Source: Altericroceibacterium spongiae
Lineage (GTDB): Bacteria > Pseudomonadota > Alphaproteobacteria > Sphingomonadales > Sphingomonadaceae
DNA: 64,000 nt
Assembly: GCF_003610805.1 (NCBI RefSeq)
Contig: NZ_RAPF01000010.1
Location: 25,873-89,872, forward strand
Direction: 5' to 3'
The notes beneath the pieces were generated by a model that was given only the letters and a program-made list of their open reading frames with translations, did not search any database and had not been told where the DNA came from. The position numbers and the translations under genes are program-made. This document shows, piece by piece, positions 39,593-47,438 of this stretch (positions are counted from its first letter, which is position 1; every line of letters begins with the position of its first letter).

Positions 39593-40635
39593 TGATCCGC
39601 GCTATTCATTTGCTCGACGATTTCTCCATGGGCGGTGTCACCCGCGGCATGATGCTGCATCATCGCCCCGAACTGGCCGAGCTGGCTCACTCTGACATCG
39701 TTCCGGTTTCGCCGCGGTCGGCTGTGGCCCCGCGCTTTGACGCAGAACTGATTCTTACCCATTTCCCACCGTCCTGGAGTAACTTCGCTTTCCTTTTCAG
39801 CCTGCGCATGCGCAACCCCAAAGCGCGTCTGGTTCATGTCGAACACACCTATACGCGCAGTTTCGAAAAGCATCGCGTGCCCTCGCCTTGTCGCTTTCAC
39901 AAAATGCTGCGCTGGACTTTGGCCCTGTTTGACGAGGTGATCTGCGTATCTCGGGCACAAGCCGAATGGTTACAGGCCGTCGCGGCGATTACACCATCCA
40001 AAATGCATGTGATATATCCATGGTCGAGCCGCCCTGCTCTGCTCGATGTGCCTGTGCTGCCCCGCCGTCAGGCAGATAAACCCCTGCGTTTCGCAGCCTA
40101 TGGGCGTTTTGCTACGCCCAAGAACTTCATTGCCTTGATCGAGGCTGTGAAACGGTTCCCGGCAGGAAAGGTTGAGCTTCATCTGGGAGGCAGCGGCCCA
40201 GACGAAAATGCGATGCGCAAAGCTGCACAAGAAGCCGGTCACATTCACTTCCATGGGCTGATCGACGACGTTCCGGCGTTTCTGGCTCCATGCGATGCGG
40301 TGATCGTTCCTTCACAATGGGAAGCGTTCGGTCAGGTTGCAGAGGAAGCCCGGCTCGCCGGTCGCCCTATTCTGGTGGCCGATGTGGATGGGCTTCCTGA
40401 ACAAATTAATCCGTTCTGTCCGGCAGGTTTTGCAGCTCCGATGGATACGGCAGACGAGATCGAAACGGCCATTCGTGGCTTCATGCGCCTTCCCCTGGCC
40501 GAAATGGGGCAACATGGCCGGATCACAGCCCGTACCATCGAAGCAGAAGTGATCGCTGGTTGGAGCGGTGTCTATCAACGCGCCACTGAAATGACAGCAC
40601 GAAACACTTCTTTTCCTCTCCGACGGGCGGCCTGA
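39592..40635 (+). CDS. Glycosyltransferase family 4 (GT-B fold)
   Basis: A 347-residue retaining glycosyltransferase of the GT1/GT4 type, the last gene of the flippase unit. The C-terminal donor-binding domain shows RFAAYGRFATPKNF, LHLGGSGPDENAMR and the EX7E-like stretch VPSQWEAFGQVAEEARLAGRP. The N-terminal acceptor domain is shorter than usual. Its start shares a base with the stop of the previous gene (TAATG). A strong hairpin terminator follows 68 bases on. The sugar donor is not predictable. Confidence 0.9.
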   Translation: MIRAIHLLDDFSMGGVTRGMMLHHRPELAELAHSDIVPVSPRSAVAPRFDAELILTHFPPSWSNFAFLFSLRMRNPKARLVHVEHTYTRSFEKHRVPSPCRFHKMLRWTLALFDEVICVSRAQAEWLQAVAAITPSKMHVIYPWSSRPALLDVPVLPRRQADKPLRFAAYGRFATPKNFIALIEAVKRFPAGKVELHLGGSGPDENAMRKAAQEAGHIHFHGLIDDVPAFLAPCDAVIVPSQWEAFGQVAEEARLAGRPILVADVDGLPEQINPFCPAGFAAPMDTADEIETAIRGFMRLPLAEMGQHGRITARTIEAEVIAGWSGVYQRATEMTARNTSFPLRRAA

Positions 40636-40686
40636 ACCGAGGTCACCCGAAAGAGCCTAAGGGCCGCTAACTGCGACATAAGAGCC

Positions 40687-42093
40687 CTATGGGTCGCCAC
40701 TTCGGGAGCCTGCCCCAACAGGCTCCCGCTTTTTTGTGGATTCGGTCTGCGTCGAGACCTTGGCCGGTTCGACCTGTCCATCTCCGATCTTCTCTGTCAT
40801 CGGAGAAGCAGAATCCATACCCATGCCAAGGCGCATACCTTCACGCAGTGCTAGGCCTATTACCAACATCGCCGGCCATGTCAGATAGGCCAGCATTTCA
40901 AGATTCTCTCCGAAACTGTAGAGCAATTGAATCATAATCATGGCGAGGCCCGCTCGTTGCAGGCCGCTATGCCGTGCCCGCCAGAACAGCAAAACGAAGC
41001 TCACCACCAAAGGAACTGCTAGCGCAATCGCACCCGATAGCCCTTTTACGAAAAGCAGCCCATACCAACTGTGATGGCTGCCGATAGGCATATATTCGAC
41101 CAGATGCGGCCCGTTTTCGACAATGCCATGCCCAAACCAGGGCGCTTCATTTTGCCAGCGGTCCAGCGCTATCCTCCCCAGAGCCGCCCGCACCCGGCTC
41201 GAATCTGCGCGGGCCGAAGAGAAATCATCCATCAATTGCCCGGCAAATTCCAGCAGCGCCGGTCCGAAAAAGCCAACCAGCAGCAAAACCGGTGCTGCGA
41301 GCATCCAAGTAGAAGGGCGATCGATCCGCCCCGCCCCAAAGCAAAAAGGTGCGATCACAAACAGCGCTACAAGAGCAAGCCGAGATTGCGAAAACAGCGC
41401 CAGTGCCAATCCTGCAGCGATGCCGATCGCACGCCAGCCGGGCGATTTTTCCTGAGCGGCGAGCAGAACATAAATCACAGCAATCATTCCCGCCGCAGGG
41501 GACCAAGGTGCAAAAAATTGCCAACGCGGCGTCCCCACGCCAGGTTCGATCGTATAAAGAATGGTGGAAAAATATTCCGGCCCCGAGCCGCCCAGCACTT
41601 TCAGAGGTGATACCCACAACCTTTCCGGCAAACCGATATAAGGTGCAACGAGAAAGATGGGCAGAAGAATTAGTGTTTGCAGGCCGAGACGGCAAATGGC
41701 GCGATAAATCAGCTCTGGGCGGATATTAAGCACCGCACCTGCGAAGGGGAACAAGGCCAGCAACGCCCAGCCCTTAGCCCAGCCAATGGAGGATTTGATC
41801 GTTTTGCCCGTGCCAAGATCATAATTGGCATGGCCGATCCACAGGATAATCAACATAGCCGCCATGCCAAGCAGCCAGAGAACGATGGGAACCGGCACCG
41901 GATCGGGCCGCTCCTTTTCAGGGAGGCCCGGCGCGAGATAATATTGCCCCAGTGCCAAAACGGCCAATATCCAGCCTAAGGCTGGTCCGGCAAGATACAA
42001 CCCGCCGACCAGCCAAAGTATCCAGGTCGCTCCAAGTATGCCGACGATCAGGCGTTCGGCAAGATTTTCCGGATGAGGGGTTGGCGTAGCCAC
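40687..42093 (-). CDS. O-antigen ligase/polymerase-like protein (Wzy type)
   Basis: A 468-residue inner-membrane protein with about 11-12 hydrophobic helices and a long periplasmic loop containing YMPIGSHHSWYGLLFVKG, typical of the Wzy_C/O-antigen ligase family. In this locus the likely job is periplasmic polymerisation of flipped repeat units. The start overlaps the chain-length gene by 46 bases. The last 45 residues are hydrophilic, and the final ones are encoded by the hairpin terminator of the convergent operon, so this tail is probably dispensable. Confidence 0.85.
   Translation of the reverse strand: MATPTPHPENLAERLIVGILGATWILWLVGGLYLAGPALGWILAVLALGQYYLAPGLPEKERPDPVPVPIVLWLLGMAAMLIILWIGHANYDLGTGKTIKSSIGWAKGWALLALFPFAGAVLNIRPELIYRAICRLGLQTLILLPIFLVAPYIGLPERLWVSPLKVLGGSGPEYFSTILYTIEPGVGTPRWQFFAPWSPAAGMIAVIYVLLAAQEKSPGWRAIGIAAGLALALFSQSRLALVALFVIAPFCFGAGRIDRPSTWMLAAPVLLLVGFFGPALLEFAGQLMDDFSSARADSSRVRAALGRIALDRWQNEAPWFGHGIVENGPHLVEYMPIGSHHSWYGLLFVKGLSGAIALAVPLVVSFVLLFWRARHSGLQRAGLAMIMIQLLYSFGENLEMLAYLTWPAMLVIGLALREGMRLGMGMDSASPMTEKIGDGQVEPAKVSTQTESTKKREPVGAGSRSGDP
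40704..40736 (+). terminator. Rho-independent terminator of flippase operon
   Basis: GGGAGCCTG, a six-base loop and CAGGCTCCC form a perfect 9-bp stem, followed by GCTTTTTTG. It lies inside the 3' end of the convergent polymerase gene. Confidence 0.9.
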
Positions 42094-43466
42094 AGCAGCA
42101 AAAATCCGAAAATCACCAGGAGAGATGCGCCCATCGCTCCGGCAAGGGCGATAACAGGCGAAGGTGCGGCTCGACTGCGCGGGAGGCTGGGAGTTTCCAG
42201 CGTCTGAACGAGCGGATAGGATGCGAAAGGATCAGACTTGTTGGTATCGAGACGCGCCAGCGCAGAACTGAAGACTGCCTCCGCAACCCGAAGATCGCGG
42301 ACGAGATCAGCCAGACGTGAAGCCTGCTCAACAAGCTTTTCGGTGTCGCTTTCCTGTTCGGCAATCTGCCGGCGAATTTCGCCCAAGGCCCCGGCCGTGC
42401 CGGCCCGTCCTCCGTCCTGTGCAACGAACATTTCCATAAGCCGCCCACGCCCTTCGGATACCGAGAGGTCCGCAAAGGCCAGAACTTTACTCTTAGTGAG
42501 ACCAGACAGGCCAGAACCGCGCGACGCCAGAGCATCGCGCAATTCGCTGCGTTCCATGTCGAGTTCCTCCATCGTGCCATGCGCGCCTCCCAGAGTGGCT
42601 CCCTGCTGGGTCACTTCCCCGACAGTTTTAGCATAACGTGTCAATAATTCCTGAAAAACCGGATCAGCTTTCAATAAAAGTGCCTGACGGGCCTGGGTGA
42701 GCGATATACTGAGGGAAGATGCCAAACGGCTCGCAGTCGCACCGGTCTCGCTCAACTGCGTACGGCGATCCCGCTCTTTACCCCGCAGATCGTCCAGTAC
42801 TGAAATCCGGGATGCGAACTGGTCGAGTGAAACCAAGCCGGTTTCTCCCTGAAATGCCAGCAACGCCTCTTGCGCATCATCAACCTTGCTTTCCAGCTCA
42901 CCAATACGGGCTGCATCGGCACTTTCGCGCTTGGCGGCTTCATCTTCACGCAGATTATCCAGCTCTTCCAGAAAGGCGGCACGCAGAGCTTCCATGCGCC
43001 GCTGGCTTTGTTCTGGCGATCCGCCCGGCATACGCAGTTCGATCAGGTTAGTCTGGTCAATCAGCTTGACGGAAGGGGCAGGAAAACCATCAGCAGGTTC
43101 ACCAGCTTGGTCCGCAGCATTGCGAAGCACCAGATCAGACATGAGCAGGCGCTTATAATTTTCCGTCGGGCTTAGCGTCGTGCTGGAAAAAGCCGAAGCC
43201 GTGTTGGCTGTTGCCTGACCGATGGATTCAACATTCATCGATCCACCGACGCCCGACCCGGGCAAAATCAGCGTCATCTTGCTATCAAACCGGTCATTTG
43301 CCACCAGCAGATAAGCTGCCGTCAGAAACCAGATGATCGCCAGCGGCCCCACCATCGCCATAATATAACGGCGATAACGGCCGACTGAGGGCATACCGTC
43401 ACGAACAACCCGCCACAGGCGGATCAGCCGCCGGGAGTCTTGCGAAAGGGGGAATGTGCCGTGCAT
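42048..43466 (-). CDS. Polysaccharide co-polymerase / chain-length determinant (Wzz type, no kinase)
   Basis: A 472-residue inner-membrane protein controlling chain length and bridging to the export channel. It has two membrane helices (about 36-56 and 437-460) around a large periplasmic part with long coiled coils (165-390) and the N-terminal Wzz motif region (FDSKMTLILPGSG). After the second helix come only about ten residues, so the autokinase domain of Wzc/ExoP is absent. No separate BY-kinase gene is in the window. Its ATG shares a base with the export-protein stop (TGATG), giving tight translational coupling. Confidence 0.9.
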   Translation of the reverse strand: MHGTFPLSQDSRRLIRLWRVVRDGMPSVGRYRRYIMAMVGPLAIIWFLTAAYLLVANDRFDSKMTLILPGSGVGGSMNVESIGQATANTASAFSSTTLSPTENYKRLLMSDLVLRNAADQAGEPADGFPAPSVKLIDQTNLIELRMPGGSPEQSQRRMEALRAAFLEELDNLREDEAAKRESADAARIGELESKVDDAQEALLAFQGETGLVSLDQFASRISVLDDLRGKERDRRTQLSETGATASRLASSLSISLTQARQALLLKADPVFQELLTRYAKTVGEVTQQGATLGGAHGTMEELDMERSELRDALASRGSGLSGLTKSKVLAFADLSVSEGRGRLMEMFVAQDGGRAGTAGALGEIRRQIAEQESDTEKLVEQASRLADLVRDLRVAEAVFSSALARLDTNKSDPFASYPLVQTLETPSLPRSRAAPSPVIALAGAMGASLLVIFGFLLLWLRQPLIRKILPNA

Positions 43467-44704
43467 CAGTTGACTGCCTGTCCAATAAGGATAGCAGGCG
43501 TTGCCGTGCTCACCGCTTCCGAAACCATTCCGAGAGCATCGCGAAAGTTCGTCCAGCGGCTATCATAGCAAGCAATGGCATCGTCGGGCATCAGATAGGG
43601 ATTGACCCTATCGCGATCAGCCAGACGCACCAGCTTCTCGACATCGCGTTCTACCACGATGCTTTGCCCGTTTATCGGGTTGCGGGAAATGAGAACCGCG
43701 CGGCGATCAGACGCCATATACGTTCCGCCAACGCAGTTCATCGCAACCAGAGCCTGCAACAAGCGCGTGCCGTATGGCAGCGATGTGGTTTCTTTACCAA
43801 TCGCCGCCCCCGCATTATTATTTGCGCTGCGCGTAAGATTGGACATATAGACGCGGATGCCGGGGATAGTCAGCGGCGTTGGCCGGACAAGCGACGGATC
43901 AAAACATTTCCGGCTGGGAACGATAATACGGTCCCCCGTGGTCAGGCTGACATCTCGCGCGGTCCAGCCATGAATCATGCCGGAAAGATCGACTTTCATA
44001 TAAGCATCACCGCGGATCAGATAGATATGGCTGACATCGGCATCGGGACGTACCCCGCCGGCAGCACGGATAGCAGATGCCACGGTACGGCTGACATTGT
44101 GGTCGCCGCGTACAGCTCCTTCCTTGAGCCCAATCCGACTATCCGGATTGCGTTCGCCCGCGCGGACGGCACCAGGAGCGAATACTGCACCCGAAACAGC
44201 AGCTGAAACTCCGGCGGATTCAATCAGCGAAATATCAACTGCATTGCGCAGAGGACGGACAATATTGGCCGAAACCAAACTGCTACGCAGAGCCGCTTGC
44301 AGTTCGCTTTCCGTGCGACCGGCGGCCATAAGCGGCTTGACGCCAGGAATCGTCAGGCGACCATCGCTGCCGATGACATAATTTCCGGACAGACGATCAG
44401 AGTCTCCCAACAATTCGACCCGCAAACGGTCTCCAGCGGCCAGCGGGCTGGCAACATGGCCCCATTCGGAAAAGTCGGCCAAACGCAGTTGCGCCAGTTC
44501 TCCCGGCTGCTGCCAGATGCAGCCCGGATCACCCTGACGAACAGGTGCAGGCTCAACCCATTCACCCTGAGGGTGTCCGGTTCCCGCGGCAAGCTGACCC
44601 GGTGCCCAATTAGCGCTAGTCAGATTGCGAGGCGCAGGGCCAGCGGTGCAGGCAGTTGTTGCCAGCGCGATCCCCAGCGTTGCTGTGCCAATAAAAGTCT
44701 TCAT
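43466..44704 (-). CDS. Outer-membrane polysaccharide export protein (OPX, Wza-like)
   Basis: A 412-residue export channel component with a signal peptide (MKTFIGTATLGIALATTAC). The cysteine after TTA may be lipidated, but the lipobox is weak. The polysaccharide-export domain is at about 85-150 (LAAGDRLRVELLGDSDRLSGNYVIGSDG region), with two SLBB-like domains after it (VSGAVFAPGAVRAG; LTTGDRIIVPSR). It is the first gene of the OPX-PCP-polymerase unit, read from sigma54 promoter P3 about 45 bases upstream. It opens the route for finished polymer through the outer membrane. Confidence 0.9.
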   Translation of the reverse strand: MKTFIGTATLGIALATTACTAGPAPRNLTSANWAPGQLAAGTGHPQGEWVEPAPVRQGDPGCIWQQPGELAQLRLADFSEWGHVASPLAAGDRLRVELLGDSDRLSGNYVIGSDGRLTIPGVKPLMAAGRTESELQAALRSSLVSANIVRPLRNAVDISLIESAGVSAAVSGAVFAPGAVRAGERNPDSRIGLKEGAVRGDHNVSRTVASAIRAAGGVRPDADVSHIYLIRGDAYMKVDLSGMIHGWTARDVSLTTGDRIIVPSRKCFDPSLVRPTPLTIPGIRVYMSNLTRSANNNAGAAIGKETTSLPYGTRLLQALVAMNCVGGTYMASDRRAVLISRNPINGQSIVVERDVEKLVRLADRDRVNPYLMPDDAIACYDSRWTNFRDALGMVSEAVSTATPAILIGQAVN

Positions 44705-44748
44705 GCTTAAGCTCCCTCGCGGCGTTTTGCCACATACGAAAATAGAGC

Positions 44749-44764
44749 TTCAAAAAGCGTGCCA
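44749..44764 (-). promoter_or_regulatory. Sigma54 promoter P3 (export operon)
   Basis: Minus strand TGGCACGCTTTTTGAA has a perfect -24 element and a GA-type -12 element at 12-base spacing, just like P2. It lies 45 bases upstream of the export-protein ATG. Confidence 0.75.
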
Positions 44765-44794
44765 GATGCCACTCGACGGAAAACCAGCCTTTGC

Positions 44795-44855
44795 GCAATT
44801 TGCTGTTGCAATTTGCGGCATATTTTTCGCATTTTGCAGAACAATCGCAATTTGC
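44795..44855. repeat. Cluster B of GCAATTTGC palindromes (enhancer sites)
   Basis: Exact copies of GCAATTTGC at 44795, 44808 and 44847, and a near copy GCATTTTGC at 44829. The cluster lies between divergent promoters P3 and P4, as cluster A does between P1 and P2. Starts are 13, 21 and 18 bases apart. Confidence 0.85.
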
Positions 44856-44899
44856 GACGCGCTGCAAGCCAGCTAACCGCGGAGATTCCGCGCTCACAA

Positions 44900-44915
44900 T
44901 GGCATGAAACTTGCA
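44900..44915 (+). promoter_or_regulatory. Sigma54 promoter P4 (H-NOX-regulator operon)
   Basis: TGGCATGAAACTTGCA matches the sigma54 consensus fully, including GC at -12. The predicted start lies about 35 bases before ATG 44960. It implies the regulator controls its own operon. Confidence 0.85.
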
Positions 44916-44959
44916 AAGGATTAACGGCATTAAATCAATATGTTGGAGATTCTGGCGTC

Positions 44960-45490
44960 ATGAAGGGCATTATTTTTACAGAATTGCTGCATTTCATTGA
45001 AAGCAAGGGAGGCGCTCTCTTCCTTGAGAAGGTGATCGCAGATGCCGACTTGCCTAATGGAGGCGCTTTTTCAAAAGTCGGCTCCTATCCGTCGCAATAT
45101 GCAAATGCTCTGGTATCCTCGGCAAGCCAGCTATCCGCGATACCGGCAGAGCAATTATGCAAGGAATATGGAGAGTTTCTTTTTCATCGTTTCACAGTCC
45201 TCTATCCTGCCATGCTATCTACTTATAAGGATGCCGATGGTCTTCTCAGCCATGTCGGCACGCATATTCATGAGGAGGTCAAGCTGCTCGATCCCGATGC
45301 CCGACCTCCCAGGATTCACAGCCGACAGGAGAATGATGTGTTGATTATCGAATATCAATCGCATCGCCCTTTTGCTCATATCGCTTATGGTCTGATTGCC
45401 GGAGCACTGGACTATTATGGAGACAGCCGGACACTCATCTGGCATCAATCGGAAGATATGTTGCAAGCCCAATTCCAGATCGTGTCATGA
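44960..45490 (+). CDS. H-NOX haem nitric oxide/oxygen-binding sensor
   Basis: A 176-residue stand-alone haem sensor of the HNOB family. It begins MKGIIFTELLHFIESKGG and has VGSYPSQYANALVSSAS, the haem-ligand region THIHEEVKLLDPDARPP (proximal His104) and the YxSxR haem-propionate motif EYQSHRP (Tyr132, Ser134, Arg136). These are the hallmarks of bacterial H-NOX proteins, which bind NO and signal through partner kinases or cyclases. Whether a distal tyrosine for O2 binding exists cannot be settled by eye. ATG 44960 follows GGAG and lies downstream of promoter P4. It overlaps the sigma54 activator gene by four bases (ATGA). Confidence 0.9.
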   Translation: MKGIIFTELLHFIESKGGALFLEKVIADADLPNGGAFSKVGSYPSQYANALVSSASQLSAIPAEQLCKEYGEFLFHRFTVLYPAMLSTYKDADGLLSHVGTHIHEEVKLLDPDARPPRIHSRQENDVLIIEYQSHRPFAHIAYGLIAGALDYYGDSRTLIWHQSEDMLQAQFQIVS

Positions 45491-46914
45491 GTGCAGCTCG
45501 CGTCCTTATCGTTGAAGATACAGCGTCACTTGCACTGGGTTATGCCGCCCAGCTCGAAGCAGCCAATTATGCAATCGAGATTGCCGGAACGCTGGCCGAA
45601 GCGCAAAAGTTTCTCAGCACAGAACCCTTTGACAGTGTATTACTTGATCTTCAGCTTCCCGATGGTGACGGGCTTGATCTGCTCGAAAGCTGGAAAGGCC
45701 GCCTGACTGAAACTAGCTTTATTGTCGTGACGGCGGATGGCTCGCTGTCACGAGCGATCGGAGCGATGCGGCTCGGGGCGTATGATTTTCTAGTCAAACC
45801 CGTTGCTGGCGAGAGGCTGCTCACCACTGTTCGCAACGCCGCCGAACGGGGCCAATTGACGCGCGAGATCAAACAGGTCCGCAAGTCAGTTCGGCGCGAC
45901 CAATTTCAGGGTTTTATCGGCCGATCACCTCTGATGCAAGCTGTGTACCGTCAGATTGAAAATGTCGCAGATTCCAGCGCGACAGTCTTTATCACAGGAG
46001 AAAGCGGCACCGGCAAGGAAGTGGCGGCCGAAGCGATTCACCGAGCCGGACGCCGTTCATCGGGGCCATTCGTAGCGGTCAATTGCGGCGCCATTCCAGA
46101 GAACCTACTCGAATCTGAGCTTTTTGGTCATGTTAAAGGTGCTTTTACAGGGGCGGTAGAACATCGGGCCGGTGCAGCGAAGGAAGCCAATGGCGGTACA
46201 CTCTTTCTCGATGAAATCTGCGAGATGGAACTCAAATTGCAGGTTAAGTTACTGCGCTTTCTTCAGACCGGCATGGTTCAAAAGGTCGGCGCCAGTCATC
46301 CCGAACCAGTAGATGTCCGGATCGTGTGCGCGACCAATCGCAACCCTGCCCGCGAAGTGGCAGAAGGACGGTTCCGGGAAGACCTGTTTTATAGGCTTAA
46401 TGTCATTCCGCTCGAACTGCCTGCCTTGCGAGACCGAGGAGAAGACGTGGAGCTCATCGCTCGCGCTTTTATGGGCCGCTTTGCATCCGATGAACAACGT
46501 GAATTTACAGATCTGTCTCCTGCCAGCCTTGTGTGGCTGCATCAGCACGACTGGCCAGGAAACGTACGTGAGTTGCAGAATGCAGTACGTCGTGCGGTTG
46601 TGACAGGACACGAACCGTTGCTTGAGCTTCAAAAGACCGAGCGCCCGATTATTCAACGTGAACCTGCCGTAGCTTCGGTTGACCAACGTGAAGTTGGGAT
46701 GCCCGCGGTCTCGCCAGATCAAATGCCTGTTTCGAGCAGGTCGACTACCAGTTTGGCTGACCTCATTCGCGGACGTAGCCTGGCAGACCTGGAACGAATG
46801 ATTATCGAAGCCGCGATTGACGAAATGGGTGGTAATGTAACCGAAGCTGCACAGGCATTGGGTATTAACCCGTCGACCATCTATCGCAAGCAACAGAAAT
46901 GGGTTGGATCGTAA
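45487..46914 (+). CDS. Sigma54-dependent response regulator (NtrC family)
   Basis: A 475-residue enhancer-binding protein. The receiver has Asp54 in VLLDLQLPDGDG and Lys104 in FLVKPV. The AAA+ domain has Walker A GESGTGKE (171-178), the sigma54-contacting loop GAFTGA (218-223) and Walker B TLFLDE (238-243), then the usual REDLFYRLNV. A Fis-type helix-turn-helix ends the protein (GNVTEAAQALGINPSTIYRKQQKW). All parts for phospho-dependent sigma54 activation are intact. It is co-translated with the H-NOX gene from P4. The four local sigma54 promoters and the GCAATTTGC clusters are its likely targets. PrsR-type EPS regulators have a similar domain order. Confidence 0.93.
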   Translation: MSAARVLIVEDTASLALGYAAQLEAANYAIEIAGTLAEAQKFLSTEPFDSVLLDLQLPDGDGLDLLESWKGRLTETSFIVVTADGSLSRAIGAMRLGAYDFLVKPVAGERLLTTVRNAAERGQLTREIKQVRKSVRRDQFQGFIGRSPLMQAVYRQIENVADSSATVFITGESGTGKEVAAEAIHRAGRRSSGPFVAVNCGAIPENLLESELFGHVKGAFTGAVEHRAGAAKEANGGTLFLDEICEMELKLQVKLLRFLQTGMVQKVGASHPEPVDVRIVCATNRNPAREVAEGRFREDLFYRLNVIPLELPALRDRGEDVELIARAFMGRFASDEQREFTDLSPASLVWLHQHDWPGNVRELQNAVRRAVVTGHEPLLELQKTERPIIQREPAVASVDQREVGMPAVSPDQMPVSSRSTTSLADLIRGRSLADLERMIIEAAIDEMGGNVTEAAQALGINPSTIYRKQQKWVGS

Positions 46915-47384
46915 TCTGTCAGGGCCCGAGCGCGAATCGATATCGATGCAATAGCCAATGCCACTGTTATCAAAGGTAGCTTTATCGCAGCCTGTTCTAG
47001 CAATCGTGTCGGTTAGACATCGAAGTGGTTAGTCGATTCATCCGGTGTCAGCAATTGGGAAATCTGTCTTTCGGCGGCCAAAAAGTCATGCCAGCCCTGA
47101 GCAACTCCTCTCACCACCCCCTAATCACCCCAGTACGTTCTCCGCGTTACGATTGATTGGGAAAGTCATAACCGCCGAGAAATATTCTTAAGCATCTCGC
47201 CGAAGTGCCTCCGGCTCCACTGTCCATCAGTCTCAGAATTGTAGACTTGGCGGAAGCGATGTGCCCGATCAGACCGGCTATGTCGTGGTCAACGGCAGCG
47301 CTCAACAGCTTGTTATTAGAACAGTGAAAGCCACAATTTTTCACAAGGCGAAAACCGATAACAGCTACTAAGTTGCTCCATAGC
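46915..47384. other. Intergenic region, no convincing gene
   Basis: About 470 bases between the convergent regulator and autotransporter genes. Open stretches exist in several frames near 47190-47375, and one reads like a protein tail on the plus strand, but there is no start, ribosome site or recognised motif. It may be a decayed gene end. No terminator for the regulator operon was seen other than the bidirectional hairpin at 47385. Confidence 0.45.
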
Positions 47385-47415
47385 AAAAAGGCCGGAGGTT
47401 TCCCTCCGGCCTTTT
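47385..47415. terminator. Bidirectional terminator
   Basis: AAAAAGGCCGGAGG, a four-base loop and CCTCCGGCCTTTT form a 9-bp GC stem with A and T tracts on either side. It serves the autotransporter gene on the minus strand and could also stop plus-strand transcripts. Confidence 0.9.
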
Positions 47416-47438
47416 CTGTTTCAAGCCATGTGGCTCGC

